Shown: positions 9,263 through 18,609, counted from the first letter of the stretch. The stretch is DNA of 64,000 bases from Yaniella halotolerans DSM 15476 (GCF_000420805.1 NZ_ATVQ01000001.1:682001-746000); one strand, 5' to 3'. Numbers and translations: made by a program. The notes: a model not told the origin generated them from the sequence alone.

Positions 9263-10522
9263 ATGACTGCTTCACAAAATGTTCTCGTTGCCGGTGCCGG
9301 GCTGATTGGCCTCTGCACCGCATATTCTCTGGCCCGTGCTGGTCACCGCGTCACCCTGGTCGAAAAAGATGAGGTCGGCTCGGGCGCAGCACGCGGAAAT
9401 GCCGGTGAGATCACGCGAATTCAAGCCACCCCCATGCCCGAACCAGAGCAGCTGACCGAAATCTTCAAAGGCGTGACGACCCGTCGCCACTACCTCAACA
9501 TCGCACCGGTTGCCATGCCGCTGCTGTCAGCGTTTGGCGCCGGCTTTATTTACAACACGATGCCGTCGAAAGTTCGCGAAAACACCCGCAACCTTGACCA
9601 GCTGGTCCGCGGCGCATTTGCTGCCTTCGACTCCTACCACGAGGATGGCATTTCGCTCGACGGTGGCGGCTACGGGTTCCTCAACAGCCACACTTCCGTT
9701 GATGCGCTGCAGAAATTCCGCGACAACCAGGTGGCCCGCGCTGACGTCTTCGGCATCGAACGTCCGGGGCAAATCATGCTCGACGGCGACCTCCACGACT
9801 TCGAACCCGTCCTGGATGAACATGTCCGGGCAGGCTACGTCGCCAACACCGAGCGCTACATTGACCCACGTCTGTTCGTCGACGAGCTGCATGAGAAGCT
9901 TCTCGAACTCGATGTCGAGATTTTAGAGCACACCGAGCTGGTGGGCCTGAATAACAACACTGCCAGAATGCGCGGCGTTGAGGGCGAAATCACTCGCGGC
10001 TTCGACAAAGCCATCGTGGCCACCGGCGCCTGGACCACACCATCGATCGACGGACTTTCCGGCACTCGCTCAGCGTTTGTTACCTCGGGCACCGGCTATT
10101 CCTACCATGTGAAACCTGATCGTCTGCCCGGCTACCTGCTGGCCTCGATTGATCGCAAGACCATCGGTGTCCCGATGTCCGGCGAGCTACGCGTTGTGGG
10201 TCTGATGGACTTCTCGTCTGAGATTCAAGAATTCTCATCCCAGCGCGTGCAGCACTTGGCGTCCCAGGCCTCGGCATTCATCAAGGGCATCGGCGATAAG
10301 CCACGCTTTGACGAATGGACCGGCCCACGCCCGATGACCCCGAACGGCCTGCCGATCATTTCCCCAATGAAGCAGCACCCGAACGTCATTGTGGCAACCG
10401 GCCACAACATGCACGGCCTCTCACTGGGACCGGTCACCGCCGAAGTTGTGGTGTCGATGGTCGAAGGCCGCCCCGGTGTCGTCTCCGGCGCAGAGGTCGA
10501 CATGAAACCGTTCGCACTGTAA
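9263..10522 (+). CDS. FAD-dependent amino-acid oxidase/dehydrogenase (DadA-like)
   Basis: 419 aa. The N-terminal Rossmann motif GAGLIGLCTAYSLARAGHRVTLVEKD binds FAD, followed by GSGAARGNAGEI typical of the DAO/DadA family. The C-terminal block WTGPRPMTPNGLPIISP and GHNMHGLSLGP completes the FAD site. It likely oxidises a D-amino acid or another secondary amine. An AAAGGAAG ribosome site precedes ATG 9263. It is convergent with the HisC-like gene 14 bases away and divergent from the 2-oxoacid dehydrogenase operon, which could consume the 2-oxoacid product; that link is inference. Confidence 0.85.
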   Translation: MTASQNVLVAGAGLIGLCTAYSLARAGHRVTLVEKDEVGSGAARGNAGEITRIQATPMPEPEQLTEIFKGVTTRRHYLNIAPVAMPLLSAFGAGFIYNTMPSKVRENTRNLDQLVRGAFAAFDSYHEDGISLDGGGYGFLNSHTSVDALQKFRDNQVARADVFGIERPGQIMLDGDLHDFEPVLDEHVRAGYVANTERYIDPRLFVDELHEKLLELDVEILEHTELVGLNNNTARMRGVEGEITRGFDKAIVATGAWTTPSIDGLSGTRSAFVTSGTGYSYHVKPDRLPGYLLASIDRKTIGVPMSGELRVVGLMDFSSEIQEFSSQRVQHLASQASAFIKGIGDKPRFDEWTGPRPMTPNGLPIISPMKQHPNVIVATGHNMHGLSLGPVTAEVVVSMVEGRPGVVSGAEVDMKPFAL

Positions 10523-10536
10523 CTCAGCGCTCGCAA

Positions 10537-11634
10537 CTACTCGGCGAAGTCCGTAGCCACCTGGATCAAGCGATCATTGGCTTCGACTTCGCCGATGGAG
10601 ACGCGAACACCCTCCGGTGCAAACGCGCGCACCGATAACGCCCGGGCCTCGCAAGCATCTGCGAAGGCCTGGGCTTTTTCACCTAGTGGTAGCCACACAA
10701 AATTCGCTTCGGTCGCCGGCGGGTTATATCCCAGTGCATCCAGGGCTTCCCACACGCGGCGTCGTTCAGTGACCACTTTTTCGGTATTGGCCAGGACTTC
10801 GTCCATATTGGCCAACGAAGCATACGCTGCCTCCACACCGACAGTTGACGTTGGAAACGCCGACATGACGATGCGCACCGGTGCACAAATTTGTTCAGGC
10901 GCCACCGCGTAACCCACCCGGAGATTGGCTAACCCGTGAGCTTTTGAAAACGTCCGCAACACCGCGACATTGGGAAAATCTCGGTAGAACTGTAAGTAGT
11001 TCTCCACACCGTCTTGCCGCACAAATTCAATGTAGGCACCATCGATCACCACCAGAATATGCTCTGGCACCCGCTCAACAAATTCCCGCACGGCCTGCTC
11101 TGTCAGCACGGGGCCAGTGGGGTTATTCGGTGTGCACAGCACAATCATTCGTGTGCGATCAGTAATAGCTTCCAGCATGGCTTCAAGATCGTGCTCACCG
11201 TTATCCCGAACCGGCACCCGCACATCGTGGGCACCAGCGGAACGAATCACAATGGGATAGGCCTCAAACGAACGCCAAGGAATAATAACCTCATCTAAGA
11301 CACCGTCTTCACCGGTACCCGCATAGGTTTGCACTAGAGCGGTGAACACACCCAGCGACCCTGCCCCCACCACGACATCTTCAATCGGCACATCGTAGGT
11401 CTCGCCAATCAGCGTGCGCAGTTTGGTATATGTGGTTTCTGGGTACCGCTGCACACGCTCCGAAGTAGCGGCTGCGACAATGGCATCCGTAGCGGCTTTG
11501 ATCGGCGCATACGGGTTCTCATTGGACGCGAGCTTATACGGGGTGAGGCCAGCGATCGCTGCGGGTGGCTTGCCTGATTGATACTCGGGCAGTTTATTGA
11601 GCACGGAACGTGGGTACACAGCAGAAGAATCCAT
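10537..11634 (-). CDS. HisC-like aminotransferase (histidinol-phosphate/aromatic type)
   Basis: 365 aa class-I/II PLP aminotransferase. It has LASNENPYAP near residue 35, CTPNNPTGP near 175, IDGAYIEF, and the Schiff-base lysine in TFSKAHGLANLRVGY near 235. The pattern is that of the HisC/Pat group; in actinobacteria such stand-alone paralogues often act on aromatic amino acids or phenylpyruvate. No his genes are adjacent. The neighbours are amino-acid and aromatic catabolic genes, which favours the aromatic aminotransferase reading. Confidence 0.85.
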   Translation of the reverse strand: MDSSAVYPRSVLNKLPEYQSGKPPAAIAGLTPYKLASNENPYAPIKAATDAIVAAATSERVQRYPETTYTKLRTLIGETYDVPIEDVVVGAGSLGVFTALVQTYAGTGEDGVLDEVIIPWRSFEAYPIVIRSAGAHDVRVPVRDNGEHDLEAMLEAITDRTRMIVLCTPNNPTGPVLTEQAVREFVERVPEHILVVIDGAYIEFVRQDGVENYLQFYRDFPNVAVLRTFSKAHGLANLRVGYAVAPEQICAPVRIVMSAFPTSTVGVEAAYASLANMDEVLANTEKVVTERRRVWEALDALGYNPPATEANFVWLPLGEKAQAFADACEARALSVRAFAPEGVRVSIGEVEANDRLIQVATDFAE

Positions 11635-11683
11635 GACGACCAGTCTAGCGATCGCGCTTGGCCCGCTGGATCCTTGCCGAACG

Positions 11684-12403
11684 TTACGCTCTGCCCAACC
11701 GGGTGACGATGGCTTCTACACCGCGATGCAGGGTGGCTGCGATATGGGCCTCGTCGAGCTGTTGCCGCGGGTAGACCACCGCAAGTGTTGCGGGCAGCTG
11801 GCCGGCGGCCATCAGCGGTACGGCAACCGAACCGACGCCGGGGATCACTTCGTCAAACGATGAGGCATACCCATCGCGCAGCGCCCGGTGCAGATCAGCC
11901 TGCGCTTTGTTCGACAATTCCAAGTCTTCAATATCGGCTCGCTGCTGGGGCGTCAGGCCGGACAGGAGGGCGATGCCCGGAGCACCCCGGTCGAGGTGAT
12001 GACGGGTGCCCGGGTGTTGTGTGAGTGCGTGCGATGTCGTGGCCTCAACGGTCACCAGGGTAAAACAATCAGCTCCCTGGGCAACGGCAATAAAGCATGA
12101 CATCCCCAGGTCATCGGCGATCTTCGTCATGATCGGCAGGCCCACGGTTTGCAGCGAATTTTCCACTCCCCGCGCTAAGTTGGTTAAGCCAGCTGCCGGG
12201 TGAATTTTCCCGGCCTCGTCCCGACGCACTAGATAATGCGCCTCCAACGTTCGTAGGAGCCGATATGCAGCGGAACGGTGTATTCCGAGCTGCTGAGCCA
12301 CCTGTCCGATGGACGGTGCGGCATCCGCCGCACACACTCGCTCCAACAGTTCAATTCCACGCGATAACGTCAATGACAGACTGCCACCTGCACTATCAGA
12401 CAT
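11684..12403 (-). CDS. IclR-family transcriptional regulator
   Basis: 239 aa. An N-terminal winged helix-turn-helix (residues about 10-65, with SIGQVAQQLGIHRSAAYRLLRTL) is followed by the IclR effector domain. The helix-turn-helix is clear; the effector domain lacks a recognisable ligand signature by eye. Divergent from the FAD monooxygenase gene 143 bases away, so it most likely controls that gene in response to an aromatic compound. The intergenic region carries several GTTC/GAAC half-sites. Confidence 0.9.
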   Translation of the reverse strand: MSDSAGGSLSLTLSRGIELLERVCAADAAPSIGQVAQQLGIHRSAAYRLLRTLEAHYLVRRDEAGKIHPAAGLTNLARGVENSLQTVGLPIMTKIADDLGMSCFIAVAQGADCFTLVTVEATTSHALTQHPGTRHHLDRGAPGIALLSGLTPQQRADIEDLELSNKAQADLHRALRDGYASSFDEVIPGVGSVAVPLMAAGQLPATLAVVYPRQQLDEAHIAATLHRGVEAIVTRLGRA

Positions 12404-12466
12404 CGTGTCTCCTCAGCAATCCGATTTGGCATACTCGTCTTACGGTGTGTAGGCTCACACCTAACA

Positions 12467-12490
12467 GTTCACTAATTGAACACTATGTTC
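12467..12490. promoter_or_regulatory. inverted GTTC/GAAC half-sites, candidate IclR operator
   Basis: GTTC (12467-12470), GAAC (12478-12481) and GTTC (12487-12490) are spaced 7 and 5 bases apart, with a further GAAC near 12518. They lie between the IclR gene and the monooxygenase it probably regulates. Assignment to this regulator is inference from position. Confidence 0.45.
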
Positions 12491-12546
12491 GAATATAGAG
12501 CAACTTCAGGTTTTTCGAACGTTGCGAGCCGTACAGGAGTTAAGTC

Positions 12547-14442
12547 ATGCAATTTCACCATCACGGATATGTCTCCACCCAACCGCGCGTTAAACCCGCA
12601 GCGGGCATCGGTTTGGATCGCCCGGATGAACTTCCAGACACCATGGACGTTATGATCGTTGGTTCCGGCCCGGCCGGCATGACCACGGCCGCCACCCTGT
12701 CGTCCTACCCGGATGTGCACACTCGCCTCGTTGAGCGTCGCGAAGGTCGTCTGGTGCTCGGTCAGGCCGATGGTATTCAGGCTCGCTCGGTCGAGACTTT
12801 CGACTATTTCGGTTTCGCTGACGAAATCACCAACGAAGCCTACTGGCTGACCGAAATGAACTTCTGGAACCCGGATGAGGAAAACCCAGAGAACATTGTG
12901 CGCACCTCACGCACCCTGGATGACCCAACCGGCATCTCCGAGTTCAAACACCTCATTGTGAACCAGGCTCGCGTTCTGGACTACTTTGCTGAATTCGCTG
13001 AGCGTTCACCGTCACGCTTGACGCCAGACTACGGGTACGAATTCGTCTCCCAGACCGTCGACAACGACCACGAATACCCCATCGAGGTCACCCTGAAGGT
13101 CACCGCTGGTCCGCAGGAAGGCGAAACCCGTACGGTTCGCACCAAATACCTCGTCGGCTCCGAAGGTGCACACTCCCCTGTTCGCAAGTCCATCGGCCGC
13201 ACCCCCATCGGCGACAAGTCCGACCACGCCTGGGGTGTTATGGACGTCCTGGTTGAAACAGACTTCCCAGATATCCGCACCAAATGCGCCATCCAGTCCA
13301 ACGACGGTGGCTCCATCCTGCTCATTCCTCGTGAAGGTGGCTACCTGGTGCGCTTCTACGTGGACCTCGGCAACGTTGACCCGAACGATGGCGGCCAGGT
13401 TCGCAAGACTCCACTGGAAGAAATCATCCGTCGCGCCAACAACATCCTGGCGCCCTACACCGTTGAGGTCAAAGACGTTGCCTGGTGGTCCGTCTACGAA
13501 GTTGGTCACCGGGTGACTGACAAATTCGACGACGTCGACGATGGCCAGGAAGACGAAAAGAACCCACGCATCTTCGTCACTGGCGATGCCTGCCACACCC
13601 ACTCGGCCAAAGCAGGCCAGGGTATGAACGTTTCGATCCAGGACGGTTTCAACCTCGGTTGGAAGATCGGCCAGGTCGTCTCCGGTTACTCCGATCCTTC
13701 CCTGTTGCACACCTACTCGGGTGAACGCCAGGAAGTCGCCCAGAACCTCATCGACTTCGATAAGAAATGGTCCTCACTGATGGCTGCCAAGCCAGAAGAC
13801 CTGCCATCAAAGAACTATGTCGCTGAGTTCTACCAGAAGACCTTCGAATTCCCAGCTGGCTTCATGACCGAATACAAGCCATCGTCGCTGACCACAGAGA
13901 CCACCCACCAGGATCTGGCCAAGGGCTACGAAATCGGCAAGCGTTTCAAGTCGGCCAAGGTCTCCCGCGTTTCGGATACCAACCCGTTGCATCTAGGCCA
14001 CCTCCACGAGGCTGACGGTCGCTGGCGCATCTACGTCTTCGGTGACGACAAAGCACCGACAGACGCTGCGAACAAGGCCAACGCCTTTGGTGAATGGCTC
14101 GGCACCAACGCCAACTCACCGGTGATCAAATACACTCGTGAAGGCGAAGACCTCAACAGTGTCTTTGATGCCAAGCTCATCTACCAGCAGCCAAAGGAAG
14201 ACATTGAGTTGCTCGAAACTCCAGCCATCTTCCGCCCAACTGTTGGCCCGCTGCAGCTCACCGACCTGAACAACGTGTTCGGTGTGCTCACCGATGACAA
14301 CATCTACAAAACCTTCGAGATCTCATCGGAAGGTGCCGTCGTTGTGGTTCGTCCTGACGGTTACATCTCAACCGTCCAGCCACTGGACGCCACCGATGCG
14401 ATTGCAGAATTCTTCGACGGAGTCTTCACTCCACAGAACTAG
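12547..14442 (+). CDS. FAD-dependent aromatic hydroxylase (3-hydroxybenzoate 4-monooxygenase/phenol 2-monooxygenase type)
   Basis: 631 aa class-A flavoprotein monooxygenase. The dinucleotide motif VGSGPAGMTTAATLSSYP starts near residue 37, a DG-like segment is at GSEGAHSPVRKSIG near 205, and the GD motif FVTGDACHTHSAKAGQGMN is near 345. The roughly 170-residue thioredoxin-like C-terminal domain gives the length of phenol hydroxylase and MobA-type enzymes. It hydroxylates a phenolic ring with NAD(P)H and O2. No ring-cleavage gene is adjacent, so the product is processed by genes elsewhere. Expression is probably set by the divergent IclR regulator. Substrate between phenol and 3-hydroxybenzoate is unresolved. 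Confidence 0.87.
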   Translation: MQFHHHGYVSTQPRVKPAAGIGLDRPDELPDTMDVMIVGSGPAGMTTAATLSSYPDVHTRLVERREGRLVLGQADGIQARSVETFDYFGFADEITNEAYWLTEMNFWNPDEENPENIVRTSRTLDDPTGISEFKHLIVNQARVLDYFAEFAERSPSRLTPDYGYEFVSQTVDNDHEYPIEVTLKVTAGPQEGETRTVRTKYLVGSEGAHSPVRKSIGRTPIGDKSDHAWGVMDVLVETDFPDIRTKCAIQSNDGGSILLIPREGGYLVRFYVDLGNVDPNDGGQVRKTPLEEIIRRANNILAPYTVEVKDVAWWSVYEVGHRVTDKFDDVDDGQEDEKNPRIFVTGDACHTHSAKAGQGMNVSIQDGFNLGWKIGQVVSGYSDPSLLHTYSGERQEVAQNLIDFDKKWSSLMAAKPEDLPSKNYVAEFYQKTFEFPAGFMTEYKPSSLTTETTHQDLAKGYEIGKRFKSAKVSRVSDTNPLHLGHLHEADGRWRIYVFGDDKAPTDAANKANAFGEWLGTNANSPVIKYTREGEDLNSVFDAKLIYQQPKEDIELLETPAIFRPTVGPLQLTDLNNVFGVLTDDNIYKTFEISSEGAVVVVRPDGYISTVQPLDATDAIAEFFDGVFTPQN

Positions 14443-14456
14443 TTCTGAACTGACTG

Positions 14457-14494
14457 AAAACCGGCGGTACCCTTTTGGGTGCCGCCGGTTTTTC
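14457..14494 (+). terminator. rho-independent terminator
   Basis: A GC-rich hairpin (AAAACCGGCGG.ACCC / GGGT.CCGCCGGTTTT) followed by TTTTT, 14 bases after the monooxygenase stop. Part of it lies just ahead of the holin-like gene. Confidence 0.88.
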
Positions 14495-14510
14495 GTGGCA
14501 AGATTGTGCC

Positions 14511-14909
14511 ATGAGTTTTATCCTTCGAACCATCGTGACCGCGGCATCCTTCTGGGTTGCCCTCTGGATCCTGCCCGGCATGGAGCTGACCTCGGATACC
14601 GGGACACCAGATACCGGCGAATCCATTGTCGCCCTGCTTATCGTCTCCGTGGTTTTTGGCCTCATCAACGGTGTCGTACGACCAATCGTCAGCTTCCTAT
14701 CGCTACCGATCACCTGTTTGACACTGGGGCTGTTCACCCTCATCATCAACGCTGCGATGCTGTCACTGACCGTCTGGGCCACCTCGTTCTTGCCCGTCCA
14801 CGTCATCATCGATAGTTTCTTCTGGACCACCATCCTGGCGGCCCTGATCATCGCGGTGGTCTCAACGATCGTGAACCGGTTGATCTCCACCGTGGCACCA
14901 ACACATTAA
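14511..14909 (+). CDS. phage-holin-4 superfamily membrane protein
   Basis: 132 aa from ATG 14511; an earlier in-frame start would begin inside the terminator. Four hydrophobic segments (about residues 2-20, 36-60, 63-85, 95-120) with the short motif GLINGVVRPI of the PF04020-type 'phage holin family' proteins. Despite the name, these are common chromosomal membrane proteins of unknown role and no phage genes are near. It is convergent with the hydrolase gene, 5 bases apart. Confidence 0.8.
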   Translation: MSFILRTIVTAASFWVALWILPGMELTSDTGTPDTGESIVALLIVSVVFGLINGVVRPIVSFLSLPITCLTLGLFTLIINAAMLSLTVWATSFLPVHVIIDSFFWTTILAALIIAVVSTIVNRLISTVAPTH

Positions 14910-14914
14910 CGTCT

Positions 14915-16438
14915 TTAGCGCCGCGGCATCGTTGCGGTCAACCACTGATCCAGCGGTCTGACCCCGATGATCTGCTGCGGCCCCGACCGGCCAGGCTCAC
15001 CTGTTTGAGCCGGATCAGTCGGATGTCGAGTGGGCGGAGCCTGTTGACGATCCAGATGAAATTGCTGGACCGCCACGGGCCCGCCCATTTTTTGTTCAAT
15101 CTTGCCCAACGGAATCTCGGTGGCATGTTGCACCGCAGGATCATCCAAGGCCTTCGACAACTGCCCGTCGATCAGCCCGAGATTGTGTTCGGCACCAAAA
15201 ATCCCGGCCTCAATTTCTTCATCCGGATAACCCTGCACTTCAATGGTCGTGCGGTTCAGCCGCCCCTCATTGCTTGCCCCGGTTAACGCCGAGACTTTAT
15301 CGTGTTCGTGTTCCACATGCACAAGGTTGGTCTCCAGGTCATCGCTGCGGCGATGCCCCGTGTAGGCCGCAACGGTCAGGACATCCGAGACGTTGTACTT
15401 GGCCTTCATCTGTTGTCCGAGTCCCACATTCATGGCGTGGGCACCGCCTTGGCTGTAGCCCATCGGGATGACGGTCGCCCCGGCTGGTACACCCGCTTGC
15501 TCCAGGATCTTCAGCGTCGTGGCTTCGACATACGGTGAGTCGGCAGCTGCTGATTCCACGAAACCCGGGACCCCAAAGGCGGTGTGCTCTCCGAGCGCGC
15601 CGAGCAGTCCTTCACTGTCATCACCCACAGGTGTGGTGCCCGGATAGATCACGGCATAGGCATCACTGCCATCTGGCTGTTCGAGCTTCGCGACCGTCAC
15701 GGTGTCGTGGTCGTAGGCATAGTCCTGCAGCAGACTCATCGACTTCAACGACCCGTCACGACTGATCGCATCTCGTCTTTGCCACCCATCCGCACCGGGA
15801 TGCTGCGTGATATTGGTGGTGTCATAGGGCGCCATCTGGGACAGTCCCAAATAGCCCAGGGCGTGGGCCAAGGTTCCAATGGTGCGTTGTGTCGGCGGAA
15901 CGTCCCAGAGGTTGTCGTCAAACCCAGCCATCCAGCCGATCGTATTGCCGGCCACATATTTCGACCCGGGCAGCACCCCGTTCAGCGAGGTAAACGCCGA
16001 CTCCACCGGCGCCCACGCTGCACCAGTTGTCCCACGAATCGCGATCTCGTACACGTCATTAGGGATGTTGACGTCGGTGGTGACTCCCACAATGCTCATT
16101 GCCAAAGCCAACGGGGTAAAGGCCGCATCCACGACCCTGGTGATCTGTTGCTCTGCTTCCAGATAAGAATTCACCGCAAAGTCGACACCGGTTCGCAGTG
16201 CTTCGACCTCGGCCCGCATCGCCAGCAACCCCGCCGAGATGGCCGCCGTATTGGCCCCGATCAACGGACCCTGGGGCGTCATGATCGTAATCCCTGCCAG
16301 CAGCCCACCGGCCACCGTCGCTTCGCCGGCCAACCGCATCGAGTGTTCCGTCGCATCTTGCAGCTGGCCCACACCCAGCGCTAACTCATCCAGATTCGCC
16401 CGCCAGTGCGTCGGGCCGCCGGTCACCTTGGCACTCAT
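14915..16438 (-). CDS. large alpha/beta hydrolase, partner of WXG100-like protein
   Basis: 507 aa from ATG 16438, which overlaps the upstream stop as ATGA. Residues 1-150 are alanine-rich helices resembling WXG100/LXG-type secretion regions; residues about 200-450 form an alpha/beta hydrolase with nucleophile elbow GYSQGG (Ser near 330), an acidic HEHDKV and a late His in GAEHNLGL. The last 60 residues are Pro-, Gln- and Arg-rich and look disordered. No signal peptide is present. The pairing suggests a type-VII-type secreted lipase/esterase or toxin, but no secretion ATPase is in the window. Function is inferred. Confidence 0.7.
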   Translation of the reverse strand: MSAKVTGGPTHWRANLDELALGVGQLQDATEHSMRLAGEATVAGGLLAGITIMTPQGPLIGANTAAISAGLLAMRAEVEALRTGVDFAVNSYLEAEQQITRVVDAAFTPLALAMSIVGVTTDVNIPNDVYEIAIRGTTGAAWAPVESAFTSLNGVLPGSKYVAGNTIGWMAGFDDNLWDVPPTQRTIGTLAHALGYLGLSQMAPYDTTNITQHPGADGWQRRDAISRDGSLKSMSLLQDYAYDHDTVTVAKLEQPDGSDAYAVIYPGTTPVGDDSEGLLGALGEHTAFGVPGFVESAAADSPYVEATTLKILEQAGVPAGATVIPMGYSQGGAHAMNVGLGQQMKAKYNVSDVLTVAAYTGHRRSDDLETNLVHVEHEHDKVSALTGASNEGRLNRTTIEVQGYPDEEIEAGIFGAEHNLGLIDGQLSKALDDPAVQHATEIPLGKIEQKMGGPVAVQQFHLDRQQAPPTRHPTDPAQTGEPGRSGPQQIIGVRPLDQWLTATMPRR

Positions 16439-16902
16439 GCACACATCCTGGCGACCGTAGTCCCCGCGGCCATGCCCAACGTGCTCCGCGCCGCGGCCAG
16501 CAGGGTTTGCAGACTGGCAATCATCACGCGCAGTTCATCGATCCCCTGGCTGGCCAACGTGGCGGTCTGGCTGGAGGTTTCCCGCAGCGTCAGTGCGTGT
16601 TCTTGTCGCTGGCCCACGGCTTCGCGAAACACCTGACCGGCCGGTGAATGCCATTCCAGCTGTGTGGTGGCGGCCAACGTGTCATGCACCTGCTCGATAC
16701 CGGCACTGACCTCGCGCAGTTTTGCAACCAGCTGTTCCAAAACTTCGATTTGCGAGGCCAACATATTGAGACCGGTTTCAGCCATCGATGGGCTCGACAC
16801 AAATTGCTGCACCGCATTTGAAGCCATATCGCATGCACCACCCGACACCAGGCTGATACCGGCACCGATCTCAGCCGGACTGGGGATAACCACCGACGTC
16901 AT
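16435..16902 (-). CDS. WXG100-like helical protein
   Basis: 155 aa, almost all helix, with heptad-like leucines over residues 45-140. A W-x-x-x-x-G turn (LEWHSPAGQVFREAV, near residue 85) between two helices is the hallmark of the WXG100/ESX-like fold, in slightly relaxed form. It is encoded directly upstream of, and overlapping by four bases, the large hydrolase, so the two are likely made together and may bind each other. It is longer than canonical 100-residue ESX proteins. Start ATG 16902 is preceded by AGGAGA. Confidence 0.68.
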   Translation of the reverse strand: MTSVVIPSPAEIGAGISLVSGGACDMASNAVQQFVSSPSMAETGLNMLASQIEVLEQLVAKLREVSAGIEQVHDTLAATTQLEWHSPAGQVFREAVGQRQEHALTLRETSSQTATLASQGIDELRVMIASLQTLLAAARSTLGMAAGTTVARMCA

Positions 16903-17091
16903 CGCATTCTCCTGTTCTGCTCACGTCCACATTGGGACAAACAGTAGAATCACCTGCCGTCGCGCTTCTGTCGAGCAGCAGGCTTTGTGGAGAACCGAAC
17001 CGAACGCTCAGCACTGTGGATACTCAAGCCCCAGCCCGTCACGGCTGTGACATTATTCTGTCGAAAGTGTTTCCGGTGGCAGAATGAGACT

Positions 17092-18504
17092 ATGACTGAA
17101 AATTTGCGTGTTCGATTGGCCGATACTGACATTCCTCTAGGACCCCTCGATGGTCGCTACCGCGGGTACGTTGCGGATTTGGTGGACCACCTCTCCGAGG
17201 CGGCACTCAACCGCAACCGCGTCCACGTTGAAGTGGAGTGGTTCATTCATCTAGCAGACGGCCAGGTCGTGCCCGGTCTGCAGCGCCTGACTGACGCACA
17301 GCGCGACGGGCTGCGCGCCATCGTCACCGAATTTGATGAAGCCTCGATCTCGGAACTGGCCGAAACCGAAGCCGTCACCGTCCACGACGTCAAAGCCGTG
17401 GAGTACTTCATCGCCAACCGCCTCGACGCCCTGGGCCTGGGCCACCTCGGCTCCCTGGTGCACTTCGCATGCACATCCGAGGACATCAATAACCTGTCCT
17501 ATGCGCTGGGGGTGCGCGATGCGATCACCGACGTCTGGCTGCCCGCCGCACAGAAAATGGTCGACGCCATCGCCAAGACCGCCAACACCGCCGTCGAGAC
17601 CCCAATGCTGTCCCGCACCCACGGCCAGCCGGCCACCCCGACCACGTTGGGCAAAGAACTCGCCGTCTTCGTACATCGCCTGAACCGCCAGCTGCACCGC
17701 ATCGCCAACCAGCAGTACCTGGGCAAAATCAACGGTGCCACCGGTACCTACGCGGCCCACGTGGCAGCCGTGCCCCACGCCAACTGGCCGGTCATCGCCC
17801 AAGACTTTGTCGAAGGCCTGGGCCTGACGTTTAACCCGTTGACTACGCAGATTGAAAACCACGACTGGATGTCAGAACTCTATGACGACGTCGCGCGCTT
17901 CAACCAAATTCTGCACGGCTTCTGTGTCGACGTATGGAGCTACATTTCCATCGGCTACTTCGCCCAGATCCCGGTTGAAGGTGCCACCGGGTCCTCGACG
18001 ATGCCCCATAAGGTCAACCCGATCCGCTTCGAAAACGCCGAAGCCAACTTGGAGCTCTCAAACGCCCTGTTGAACTCACTGGGTGCAACGCTCATCGAGT
18101 CACGCTGGCAGCGCGACCTGACCGACTCCACATCGCAGCGCAATATTGGTGTGGCCTTTGGCCACTCAGTTCTGGCCATGAACAACGTCACCCGCGGCAT
18201 GGGTCAGCTCGATGTTGCCGAAGACGCCCTGGCCGCCGATTTGGATACCAACTGGGAAGTCCTCGGTGAAGCCATTCAGACCGTGATGCGTGCTGAATCC
18301 ATCGCCGGTACCGAAGGCATGGATAACCCGTATGAGCGCCTCAAGGACCTGACGCGCGGCAACCGGGTCGATGCCCAGCGCATGCGCGAGTTCGTCAGCG
18401 AACTCGGTCTCTCCGATGCCGCCGCACAGCGTCTCAAGGATCTGACACCACAGACCTATACCGGTCTGTCATCAGATCTGGCTCGGGAACACCTCGACTC
18501 CTAA
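17092..18504 (+). CDS. purB: adenylosuccinate lyase
   Basis: 470 aa. Cleaves SAICAR and adenylosuccinate in purine synthesis. The fumarase/aspartase-superfamily signature GSSTMPHKVNP (near residue 305), the block SRTHGQPATPTTLGKE (near 180) and the N-terminal PLGPLDGRY match the E. coli-type enzyme (456 aa). The start is ATG 17092 because upstream in-frame codons lie in non-coding-looking sequence. A monocistronic unit: it diverges from the WXG100-like gene and is closed by a strong terminator. Confidence 0.95.
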   Translation: MTENLRVRLADTDIPLGPLDGRYRGYVADLVDHLSEAALNRNRVHVEVEWFIHLADGQVVPGLQRLTDAQRDGLRAIVTEFDEASISELAETEAVTVHDVKAVEYFIANRLDALGLGHLGSLVHFACTSEDINNLSYALGVRDAITDVWLPAAQKMVDAIAKTANTAVETPMLSRTHGQPATPTTLGKELAVFVHRLNRQLHRIANQQYLGKINGATGTYAAHVAAVPHANWPVIAQDFVEGLGLTFNPLTTQIENHDWMSELYDDVARFNQILHGFCVDVWSYISIGYFAQIPVEGATGSSTMPHKVNPIRFENAEANLELSNALLNSLGATLIESRWQRDLTDSTSQRNIGVAFGHSVLAMNNVTRGMGQLDVAEDALAADLDTNWEVLGEAIQTVMRAESIAGTEGMDNPYERLKDLTRGNRVDAQRMREFVSELGLSDAAAQRLKDLTPQTYTGLSSDLAREHLDS

Positions 18505-18521
18505 GACAGCTCGAGAACCAC

Positions 18522-18563
18522 AAAAAACTCCGGGACGCCCAGTGGACGTCCCGGAGTTTTTTT
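18522..18563 (+). terminator. rho-independent terminator of purB
   Basis: Stem AAAAAACTCCGGGACG pairs with CGTCCCGGAGTTTTTTT around a short loop, 18 bases after the purB stop. The A-tract on the other arm makes it potentially bidirectional, also serving the convergent TPP-enzyme gene. Confidence 0.92.
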
Positions 18564-18609
18564 GGTGTGAGTGGGAAGTGCCTTCACAGGCAAGGTTTTG
18601 GAAACCGGC

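Noticed and set aside
13012-13710. 232-codon minus-strand frame
   Set aside because: Antisense to the monooxygenase gene, whose motifs are unambiguous on the plus strand.
14511-14909. Phage holin as a sign of prophage
   Set aside because: The family is common on bacterial chromosomes and no lysin, capsid, integrase or att site is near.
15584-16384. Long open frame (266 codons) on the plus strand
   Set aside because: Antisense to the WXG-associated hydrolase; the product is Arg/His-rich low-complexity sequence without recognisable domains.
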